Assembly: GCA_026400425.1 (NCBI GenBank) | Contig: JAPLPC010000113.1 | Location: 1 to 20,356, forward strand | Origin: Hyphomicrobiales bacterium | Lineage (GTDB): Bacteria > Pseudomonadota > Alphaproteobacteria > Rhizobiales > Xanthobacteraceae | DNA length: 20,356 nt | Direction: 5' to 3' | Part shown: piece after piece, positions 15,519-20,356 of the stretch | Layout of the letters: every line of letters begins with the position of its first letter | How positions within the stretch are numbered: the stretch's first letter is position 1 | Notes under the pieces: model-generated | Database searches by the model: none | Seen by the model: the letters and a program-made list of their open reading frames with translations, nothing else | Told to the model about the DNA's origin: nothing | Program-made: the position numbers and the translations under genes

Positions 15519-15567
15519 TTGAAGTAGTTGCGCTACTACTGATATAGACGACACCAACTACCGTCTA
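15519..15567 (+). promoter_or_regulatory. Promoter with two inverted repeats upstream of recombinase-like operon
   Basis: A -35-like TTGAAG (15519-15524) and a -10-like TATAGA (15543-15548) are spaced 18 bases. AGTAG and CTACT (15523-15537, 5-base loop) sit in the spacer, and TAGACG (15545-15550) with CGTCTA (15562-15567) flank the -10. This is an operator-over-promoter layout for the rightward operon, possibly shared with the leftward gene. Support is pattern-based only. Confidence 0.4.
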
Positions 15568-15605
15568 GGCGACGGAATCAGGTGCAGTGGCAAAGGTCAA
15601 ACGAA

Positions 15606-15773
15606 ATGACGAAAGAATCGCCCCTTTCTCCTAAAACGCTTGAGGACGTGCCGACCGCCGGCGGCGGTCGCACGCGTCCGCCCCATGGCCTCCACCAGTC
15701 GGTCGGCACCATGATTGCGACGATGCGCGGCAACCATATCGGGTCCACCCTGCGGCAGGCGACCGTCCGATGA
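15606..15773 (+). CDS. Small leader gene of recombinase-like operon (55 aa)
   Basis: The 55-residue frame starts at ATG 15606 with AAAGG about 9 bases upstream and ends in the ATGA overlap with the next gene start (15770), which makes co-translation likely. The peptide is rich in Thr, Gly, Arg and Pro and lacks a recognisable motif. An upstream GTG at 15582 would add eight residues. It could be a small accessory protein of the recombinase module or simply a translated leader. Confidence 0.5.
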   Translation: MTKESPLSPKTLEDVPTAGGGRTRPPHGLHQSVGTMIATMRGNHIGSTLRQATVR

Positions 15774-17413
15774 GTGCGAATTACCAGAAGAAGAAGCGGG
15801 ACGACCACCTGCCGCCCATCGACATTCACGACATCGGTCCGAAGCATCAGAAGAAAGTGCGTCGCACCTTCGTCGATGGCGAGGGCAAGCCACCCCTCGA
15901 GGTGTTGCGGGAGCTCGAAAAAGCGGGAATCGGAGGAAAGCCGCCTTACCTCGCGATCCGCGGTACCGCGAACGACCGCGGCCGAGCCATGATCGTCGTC
16001 CGACACAGCGCTACCGAGGACGAAGAGTCCACGGAGTGCGCTGCAGGCGACCTGACCGACCCGTACCAGAACGAGGACGCCAAGGCATACTTCGACAAGT
16101 ACTGCGCACGGCTGCTTTTCAGGCTGCACGCCCGCTACGACCCGGCCTCGATCCGGTTCTCGACCCTGACCGAGAATTTTCTGCATCTCATCGATCCGAA
16201 GGGGGACGTGCCGGGAAACGACGAACTCAAGTCGATGATGGAGCGCGCGCACGGAAAGAAGACTCCGGCCGAGATCCACCGCGGGCACTGCAACTCGGCC
16301 AAGGAGATCCTCCTGTTCACCAAGGAGCGCCGACTCGGGTCCCTGACCAAGAACTTCGGCAAGGACTACATGCGCTTCGCCAAGAAGCCGGAGAACGCGG
16401 AAGCCGGTAAGAAAAAGAAGAAGGTGCCGAAGGACGGCACCATCGCCATCCGCCTGTCCTTCATGCGGGTGGCCTTCGAATGGTTTCGCAACGAGTTCCG
16501 GCCGCCTTTCCGGGTCGAGTTCGATACCCCCGACTATGAACTCGGAGAGGGCACGGACTTCGTCTGGGAGGAGGTCGCCCGCAGTTTGCTGTTCTGCCTC
16601 GGATACGTCTGGGACGGTCTCGGCTTCAAGACCCGCTGGGTCATGATCGGCGACGAATGGCATCTCGAGTTCGAGCGCACCCTGGAAGCCGACAAGAAAC
16701 GCGGGGACCATAACACCCTCTTCGCGCCCGTCATCCGCTTGTTGCTCATCTACTGGTTCACCGGCACCCGGTTGAGCACCGTGCTCGGGCTCGGGTACCT
16801 CCCGATGCCGTGGCGCGGCTGGATCGACGTGGCGAGGGACTGGATCCACCGTAACGGGCGGAAGAGTCCGCAATACTACAACAAGCCTCGCGAAAATTCG
16901 CCGATGCTGCCCTGCGTGTCCGGGATGTTCGGCCGGTGGGAGGAGGACGACCGGCGCATGGCCACCGAACAGCGCTGGCCCTTGCGCATCGACGGAGGCT
17001 ATTACGTGGTCCACAACGGCCGCGGCGGTCCGGCCGACGGGGCGGCGGAACTGGCGCGCGAGGCTCTGGCCGCTGTCGGCGTCGTCGGGCGCATCCACGA
17101 CCACAAGGGGGGCGGCGTCACCGCGTATTGGCACGCGGGCTTCCCCCTGGGCCACATCGCCTTCTTCTTCGGAAACCGCGAGGATTCCCTGGACCGCGCC
17201 TACCGCAGTCTCAAGCGATCAGAGGCAGCGGTGAAGCGTCCGCGTCCCGAGCCTGAGAAGATGAAGCTCGGCGAGCTGATCGATCCGACCAAATCCCTGC
17301 CGCCGATGCGCCGCAGCGACCCGCTTCCGCCCCCGGGCCGCGTCGCCGCCGATCCGGACCGCCTGATCCGCAGCGAGCTTGAGCGCGCGATCGCCAAGGT
17401 GCTCCATGGGTAG
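15770..17413 (+). CDS. Tyrosine-recombinase-like protein with degenerate active site (547 aa)
   Basis: The C-terminal half carries a tyrosine-recombinase-like pattern. TGTRLSTVLGL supplies a candidate first catalytic Arg (Arg334). IHDHKGGGVTAYWHAG (His443) stands where the HxLRHT box is expected, but with Lys446 in place of the second Arg. GNR (Asn469) replaces the usual GH, and RAYRS gives a candidate nucleophile Tyr478. The first 240 residues form a long N-terminal region including a helical segment with a Lys-rich stretch (GKKKKKVPKDG). The substitutions suggest either a divergent active recombinase or a DNA-binding factor that no longer cuts. It overlaps the small gene before it (ATGA) and the second recombinase-like gene after it (8 bases). 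The family is assigned on motif order alone. Confidence 0.6.
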   Translation: MSANYQKKKRDDHLPPIDIHDIGPKHQKKVRRTFVDGEGKPPLEVLRELEKAGIGGKPPYLAIRGTANDRGRAMIVVRHSATEDEESTECAAGDLTDPYQNEDAKAYFDKYCARLLFRLHARYDPASIRFSTLTENFLHLIDPKGDVPGNDELKSMMERAHGKKTPAEIHRGHCNSAKEILLFTKERRLGSLTKNFGKDYMRFAKKPENAEAGKKKKKVPKDGTIAIRLSFMRVAFEWFRNEFRPPFRVEFDTPDYELGEGTDFVWEEVARSLLFCLGYVWDGLGFKTRWVMIGDEWHLEFERTLEADKKRGDHNTLFAPVIRLLLIYWFTGTRLSTVLGLGYLPMPWRGWIDVARDWIHRNGRKSPQYYNKPRENSPMLPCVSGMFGRWEEDDRRMATEQRWPLRIDGGYYVVHNGRGGPADGAAELAREALAAVGVVGRIHDHKGGGVTAYWHAGFPLGHIAFFFGNREDSLDRAYRSLKRSEAAVKRPRPEPEKMKLGELIDPTKSLPPMRRSDPLPPPGRVAADPDRLIRSELERAIAKVLHG

Positions 17414-18608
17414 GAAAGCCGCCCGTCGCAAGCCAGGGAAGCAGCGCCCACGCGCCGCACCCGATCCGTTGCAGACGCCCATGCCGACATTTGGCGACGT
17501 CGTCATGATGATCCAGCCGGAAATCCATGGCCCGTTCGGTGGCAGGGCCACCCACCTGATGGCAGCACAGGCGGCCCTTTTTTCGGCGCTCGCCTCCTGC
17601 GCGAGGATCGGTCCGGAGACGGCTGGCGGGCTCATGCTGGCGGAGGCGCTCTCCGGCAAGGTCGTTTTGGAGACGCGGCGCGGCCATGCCCGCCCCGTCG
17701 TCCTGTTGCCGGTGGTGCTGAAGGCCATCCGGAACTGCATCAAGCATCGACCGGTCGGGGCCGGACCCTGGCTCTTCGTGACATGCGAAGGAAAACAGCT
17801 GCACTGGTCGAACCTGGTGCGTTTCCTGACGCGTCTGGGACGCCGTTATGGATTCCGCGCCGGCAACATGACCGAGCGCCTGTTCGAGTTCTTCGATTCG
17901 TTTTTCGGGAGCCACGACGAGATCTTCGCCGTCGTGGCGCTCAGGCGCAGCAAGTCGCGCCGTCGAGAGCCGGACGTGGACAACGAGGGCGTTGAGGCTG
18001 CGGCACTCGACGAGGACCTGCTTCGCACCGTGATTGAAGATCATGGCCTGAGCGGTCCGGCGGGCCGATGGATCGGCGCACGCGGCATCACTGCCGCCGA
18101 GGCGACCACGCGTCTTTTCGAGGTCCGGCGCAAGCTGAAGACCGGCAACGCGGAGGCCCTGCGGATCGATCCCGTCTGCATCATGCTGGGTTCGCTGGAA
18201 TGGCCGAAGAAGGGACAGAACAAGATGCGCAGGGAACTGGCCGACGAGCACTTCGTCCATCTGGAAGCGCTGCGGGCCGAAGGGCGCCTGACCACGGGAG
18301 ACGAGGCCTTCCTCCTTCACACGACGAGCGATTGGATCAAGCATCGCAGGACGAAGCTTCGCCAGGCGGCCATGACCGACGAGGAACGGGCAACGGAGGC
18401 CGCCTGGACCGCCGAACTTCCCGGTCTCTACCTGTCCCGCCCGCGCGGCGAGACGCCCGACGAGTTCTGGAAGCGGATGCGGCCCCACGCGCCGGTGCCC
18501 GAGAGCTTCACCCGCATCGGTCTGGCCGGCGTCCTCAAGCGCGCCGGCGCGCTGGGACCCCGACCGCGCGGGCGCAAAGACGGACCGGTCGTGGCCATGT
18601 TTGGCTGA
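17406..18608 (+). CDS. Second recombinase-like protein, catalytic residues mostly missing (400 aa)
   Basis: The N-terminal 200 residues look like a tyrosine-recombinase core: AALFSALASCARIGPE (Arg67) matches the first Arg motif, VVLETRRGHARPVVLLP the following beta hairpin, and LFVTCEGKQLHWSNLVRFLTRLGRRYGF the next helices. The expected HxxR box is not visible and no clear nucleophilic Tyr is identifiable, so it is probably inactive as a strand transferase. The C-terminal 200 residues are a charged helical domain with a Lys-rich DWIKHRRTKLRQ segment. ATG 17406 lies in the stop of the previous gene (ATGGGTAG), implying coupling. Paired catalytic-like and degenerate recombinases suggest a hetero-oligomeric complex (inference). 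Confidence 0.6.
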   Translation: MGRKAARRKPGKQRPRAAPDPLQTPMPTFGDVVMMIQPEIHGPFGGRATHLMAAQAALFSALASCARIGPETAGGLMLAEALSGKVVLETRRGHARPVVLLPVVLKAIRNCIKHRPVGAGPWLFVTCEGKQLHWSNLVRFLTRLGRRYGFRAGNMTERLFEFFDSFFGSHDEIFAVVALRRSKSRRREPDVDNEGVEAAALDEDLLRTVIEDHGLSGPAGRWIGARGITAAEATTRLFEVRRKLKTGNAEALRIDPVCIMLGSLEWPKKGQNKMRRELADEHFVHLEALRAEGRLTTGDEAFLLHTTSDWIKHRRTKLRQAAMTDEERATEAAWTAELPGLYLSRPRGETPDEFWKRMRPHAPVPESFTRIGLAGVLKRAGALGPRPRGRKDGPVVAMFG

Positions 18609-18622
18609 ACCGGACGTCCTAC

Positions 18623-18638
18623 CGGCACGGTGCCGTTT
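18623..18638 (+). terminator. Possible terminator after recombinase-like operon
   Basis: CGGCAC-G-GTGCCG (18623-18635), a perfect 13-base palindrome, is followed by TTT. The stem is short once a loop is allowed and the T run is brief, so termination is plausible but weak. Confidence 0.3.
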
Positions 18639-18852
18639 CCATGCGGGTGGGCGACATCGGTTCGCGTCTTCGGCCGACTTGGCGCAAATGGCGACCTCGA
18701 ACGGATATGAAAGCCAACCGGTCCGCAGTTGTCGATGAAAACAAGGCCGCCTCAGTGGGCTGCCTCTTTCAGATAATACTCCTGGAATAGGTGAATTCCC
18801 GCTGGTGGCGGGTCGTCGACGAGTTGACCTGCAGTCGCTTCCCTTTCGACCA

Positions 18853-18984
18853 TATGGAAGCTGCTTTTTCAGTTGCGAAACCCACGAAGCTCTCAAGCCT
18901 GCGGTATCGAAGGTCATAGGCATTGCGGACCGAGCTTGGAGCATTGCGTCGCTTGTGGACGCCGCCCTCGTTGTAAAACCCTAG
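18853..18984 (+). pseudogene. Relic of an insertion-sequence transposase C-terminus
   Basis: One frame ends ETHEALKPAVSKVI...GIADRAWSIASLVDA and then stops at 18982-18984. This resembles the C-terminal end common to several transposases in this group of bacteria (T-H-x-A-L-x-x-x-P-A ... G-(I/L)-(A/S/T)-D-x-x-W-(S/T)-(I/L)-x-x-(L/I)-V). No start codon and no upstream catalytic domain are seen, so it is only a fragment, and the similarity is remembered rather than searched. Confidence 0.3.
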
Positions 18985-19061
18985 CTACTCTTGAAAATAA
19001 TCCCCGGATCGGCGCCGAATTGCGGTAATATAGGGTGGGTGACGATAGGACTTGAAATTCT

Positions 19062-19090
19062 AAGTTAGGTCAATAATATTGACCTAACTT
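19062..19090. repeat. 29-base perfect palindrome
   Basis: Arms AAGTTAGGTCAATA (19062-19075) and TATTGACCTAACTT (19077-19090) are exact reverse complements around a single central A (19076). A 14-base perfect match of this kind is very unlikely by chance. It is AT-rich, so it looks more like a high-affinity operator or recombination site than a classical terminator, although the hairpin could also act in RNA. Confidence 0.85.
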
Positions 19091-19111
19091 TAATGGGCCT
19101 TGAACGTTTGT

Positions 19112-19222
19112 CCCGGTACCATGACCGAGCTGTAACCGGGAAGACACGGGGCCGCCATATTGGCCCCGTATCCATTGGTCCTATGGACATCCCGACCTGC
19201 TCCGCCGACAGTCCAGCGGCGG
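19112..19222 (+). ncRNA. Candidate structured leader or small RNA (three stems)
   Basis: Three separate inverted repeats follow each other: CCCGGT/ACCGGG (19112-19117 and 19135-19140), ACGGGGCC/GGCCCCGT (19146-19153 and 19162-19169, 8-base loop), and CCGCCG/CGGCGG (19202-19207 and 19217-19222, 9-base loop). They lie just upstream of the antitoxin gene and downstream of the 29-base palindrome. The series suggests a folded 5' leader or small RNA, but pairing was judged by eye only. A 69-codon minus-strand frame across the same stretch has no recognisable content. Confidence 0.35.
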
Positions 19223-19267
19223 AAACTAGGGTAAGGCACCTTTAGTGGTACGGGGGAGCTACCTTCA

Positions 19268-19474
19268 ATGAACGCACAAGCGCTACTTTCACATTTCAAA
19301 ACGGGTCATACCCAGGTCAAAAAGCCGGCAAAAGATTTTCCGCCGGAAGCCTATGACTATGATGATCCAATAGACCCCGTTGTGGTTGCAGCCATTCAGG
19401 CTGAATCCGACATGAAGCTCGATAAACAGGAGTGGACTGTAGTCGAGCTGATAACTGATGACGGGCACCGATAA
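19268..19474 (+). CDS. Putative antitoxin of the PemK-like pair (68 aa)
   Basis: The 68-residue product is acidic in its centre (YDYDDPIDPVV) and has no obvious HTH. It starts at ATG 19268 with GGAG (19255-19258) 9 bases upstream, and its end overlaps the toxin-like gene by 17 bases. Order and overlap are those of type II toxin-antitoxin operons, where the first product neutralises the second. The protein does not match an antitoxin family I can name; the call rests on position and on the toxin-like partner. Lower GC than the neighbours to the left supports transfer as a cassette. Confidence 0.5.
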   Translation: MNAQALLSHFKTGHTQVKKPAKDFPPEAYDYDDPIDPVVVAAIQAESDMKLDKQEWTVVELITDDGHR

Positions 19475-19871
19475 ACCGGAATGGGTCTCCCGCCCGCCCC
19501 GTGTCGGTAACGTTGTAACCTGCCTTTACCCGAATGACCCTAAGCGACGCCTGCGGCCAGTTTTGGTTTTGGGCGTAGCTAAGGGCTCTGTCGATGGCTA
19601 TGCCGTTCATGTCGCCTATGGCACCAAAAGCCTCGATAAGACTACGCGGGGCAAGATCGATTTAATCATTGAACTTGAAGCGGACATTGACGAGTGCGGG
19701 ATGGCAGTTCCAACTCGTTTCGATCTCGAAAACACCGCGGCGCTCATGTGGGAGCCGCCGGACTTTGATTGCTGGAAAGGGCGGTACACTCCCGTTCTCG
19801 GATCTCTTCCAAAAAGCCAGCAAGTCGAATGCTCCTGGAAGCTCCAAGCCATTCAAGACAAGAAGCCTTAA
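19458..19871 (+). CDS. PemK/MazF-like toxin (137 aa)
   Basis: The product resembles the PemK/MazF fold: PRVGNVVTCLYPNDPKRRLRPVLVLG near the N-terminus has the G-(D/N)-V-(V/I) strand and the (K/R)-x-R-P-x-(L/V)-V-L segment of these endoribonucleases, with Arg-Pro after the first loop. Members of the family cleave single-stranded mRNA to slow growth. The length is normal for the family. The start ATG at 19458 lies within the antitoxin gene (17-base overlap). The usual catalytic residues cannot be placed with certainty, so activity is not guaranteed; an MazF-fold regulator without nuclease activity remains possible. Confidence 0.6.
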   Translation: MTGTDKPEWVSRPPRVGNVVTCLYPNDPKRRLRPVLVLGVAKGSVDGYAVHVAYGTKSLDKTTRGKIDLIIELEADIDECGMAVPTRFDLENTAALMWEPPDFDCWKGRYTPVLGSLPKSQQVECSWKLQAIQDKKP

Positions 19872-19914
19872 ACGCCCTCCGCGCTGGCCTACTTTGAATC
19901 TGGGAGTGGCCTAA

Positions 19915-20031
19915 TTCGGCCAGCACCTCAAGGTCTTGGCGGCGCTGGGAGCGGACGTCCCGATCGCGGTCGATCCGAACAGCTTCCATGGACCCGGAAT
20001 GATCGTGTCGCAGACGAAAACAGTCGACTAG
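19915..20031 (+). pseudogene. Short fragment, possibly tail of an XRE-type antitoxin
   Basis: After an in-frame TAA at 19912 the frame reads HLKVLAALGADVPIAVDP and stops at 20029-20031. The LKVLAALGADV pattern recalls the C-terminal end of some XRE/HigA-like regulators. No start codon or HTH precedes it, so it could only be a relic. The assignment is tentative. Confidence 0.25.
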
Positions 20032-20043
20032 ACGGCATAGCCG

Positions 20044-20157
20044 TTAGAGATCAGGGTGGAACGGCGCGGCGGCGAGCCAATCGTTGATCGTAATCAGGCC
20101 GCCACTGGCATGGCCAACCAGCACGACCGGCCTATCCTCGACGATCCATGAATACAT
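20044..20157 (-). pseudogene. Alpha/beta-hydrolase fragment (37 codons)
   Basis: From ATG 20157 the minus strand reads DRPVVLVGHASGGLITI, matching the strand-elbow-helix of alpha/beta hydrolases with the nucleophile in GHASGG, then stops after HPDL. Only the nucleophile elbow region is present; normal enzymes are over 200 residues. It is best read as a remnant of a larger gene. Confidence 0.4.
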
Positions 20158-20174
20158 TGGCAAAACGATCGGCA

Positions 20175-20190
20175 TTTGGATCGGCAAAAT
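20175..20190 (+). repeat. 16-bp direct repeat, copy 1
   Basis: TTTGGATCGGCAAAAT here is identical to 20262-20277. A third, partial relative (GATCGGCATTTGG) overlaps its left side. The copies lie upstream of the last gene and could be regulator sites. Confidence 0.7.
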
Positions 20191-20261
20191 CGGCGGCAAT
20201 TTACTTTGCGCCGGTCGTAAAATGACGTATTAACAGCATCTTGCAATCGAAATATTTTAAT

Positions 20262-20277
20262 TTTGGATCGGCAAAAT
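20262..20277 (+). repeat. 16-bp direct repeat, copy 2, at the last gene's start
   Basis: Identical to 20175-20190. It runs into the ATG at 20276-20278, so protein bound here would block translation or transcription of that gene. The outer TTTTG and CAAAA form a short inverted repeat within the unit. Confidence 0.7.
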
Positions 20278-20356
20278 GACCGGTATTGCGCATATGGAGC
20301 CGATGCTTCCCGAAACGGATGCGGGTTTGACGGATCAGGTCCTCGACCTGGTTGCC
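20276..20356 (+). CDS. Start of a possible Fic-family gene (runs off the window)
   Basis: Twenty-seven codons are visible: MTGIAHMEPMLPETDAGL followed by TDQVLDLVA. The MEPMLP and L-x-D-x-x-L-D-L-V-A pattern resembles the N-terminus of Fic-domain proteins, which often transfer AMP to targets. The catalytic HPFxxGN box would lie outside the window, so this is a weak call. The start overlaps a 16-base repeat, with only a GGA about 8 bases upstream as ribosome binding site. Confidence 0.4.
   Translation, partial: MTGIAHMEPMLPETDAGLTDQVLDLVA

Larger units (their letters stand above)
18609..19267. other. 659-base intergenic region: relic plus structured DNA
   Basis: There is no intact gene here. 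From left to right it holds a hairpin after the recombinase operon, a stretch without clear features to about 18850, a probable transposase tail relic, an AT-rich segment, a 29-base perfect palindrome, and a run of hairpins leading to the antitoxin start. GC falls noticeably compared with the regions on the left, consistent with a junction between DNA of different origin. Confidence 0.6.
19872..20275. other. Intergenic stretch with hairpin and gene debris
   Basis: No intact gene is seen. A short hairpin, TGGCC-TAATTC-GGCCA (19907-19922), may mark the end of the toxin-antitoxin transcript, though no T run follows. To the right lie two short protein-like fragments on opposite strands and two copies of a 16-base repeat. 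The arrangement suggests a decayed boundary region. Confidence 0.5.

Noticed and set aside
15578..17155. 525-codon minus-strand frame opposite the first recombinase-like gene
   Set aside because: No recognisable domain; it mirrors the GC-rich codons of the plus-strand gene.
17211..18944. 577-codon minus-strand frame opposite the recombinase-like genes
   Set aside because: Composition is Arg/Ala/Gly-rich with no domain, and the plus-strand genes form a coupled operon with family patterns.
19090..19299. 69-codon minus-strand frame over the hairpin region
   Set aside because: No recognisable content, and it runs across strong inverted repeats that better explain the stretch.
1..20356. CRISPR arrays, tRNA or rRNA genes
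   Set aside because: No regularly spaced repeats and no tRNA-like arm or rRNA sequence were found by eye on either strand.

Overview
The window is GC-rich (mostly mid-60s percent by eye). Its codon use, short ATGA/GTGA gene overlaps and gene families suggest an alphaproteobacterium, perhaps Hyphomicrobiales or Sphingomonadales; the order is a guess. No rRNA, tRNA, CRISPR array or ordinary housekeeping gene was seen. The content looks like an accessory or defence island: conflict-type enzymes, recombinase-like genes, a toxin-antitoxin pair, divergent regulators and gene debris at the right end.

Layout. (1) 1-3452, plus strand: the 3' end of a metallophosphoesterase gene, two tandem 19-residue peptides with the same tail (QVHPP-stop), a soluble FtsH-like AAA+ ATPase/M41 zinc peptidase, and a small helix-turn-helix protein. 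(2) 3668-10835, plus strand: a tight five-gene operon encoding a class I phosphoribosyltransferase-like protein, an ORC/Cdc6-like P-loop ATPase, an unrecognised protein with a GAGFDPR motif, a SIS-HAD fusion and a PfkB sugar kinase. (3) 10839-15486: a convergent NADAR-family glycosidase gene, an XRE-like regulator, a protein with a possible papain-like Cys-His-Asp triad, a divergent pair of distant paralogues around repeated CTGAAC half-sites, and an unknown minus-strand protein. (4) 15519-18638: a promoter with two inverted repeats, then three overlapping genes, two of them degenerate tyrosine-recombinase-like. (5) 18609-20356: an intergenic stretch with a probable transposase relic, a 29-nt perfect palindrome and a run of hairpins, then a lower-GC PemK/MazF-like toxin-antitoxin pair, fragments, a 16-bp direct repeat and the start of a possible Fic-family gene.

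How the genes may work together. In block 1 the overlaps suggest co-translation of phosphatase, peptides and protease; the peptides could be substrates, signals or leaders for the AAA-M41 machine (inference). In block 2, a PRPP-type binding site, a sugar-phosphate-binding SIS domain, a HAD phosphatase, a ribokinase-type kinase and a P-loop ATPase fit a conflict system that makes or senses a ribosyl-phosphate or nucleotide-like metabolite. NADAR, which acts on ADP-ribosyl-type N-glycosidic bonds, ends three bases from that operon and would fit the ribosyl theme. The best candidates for something undescribed are the twin peptides beside the AAA-M41 protease, the five-gene PRTase-ATPase operon, and the recombinase-like pair.
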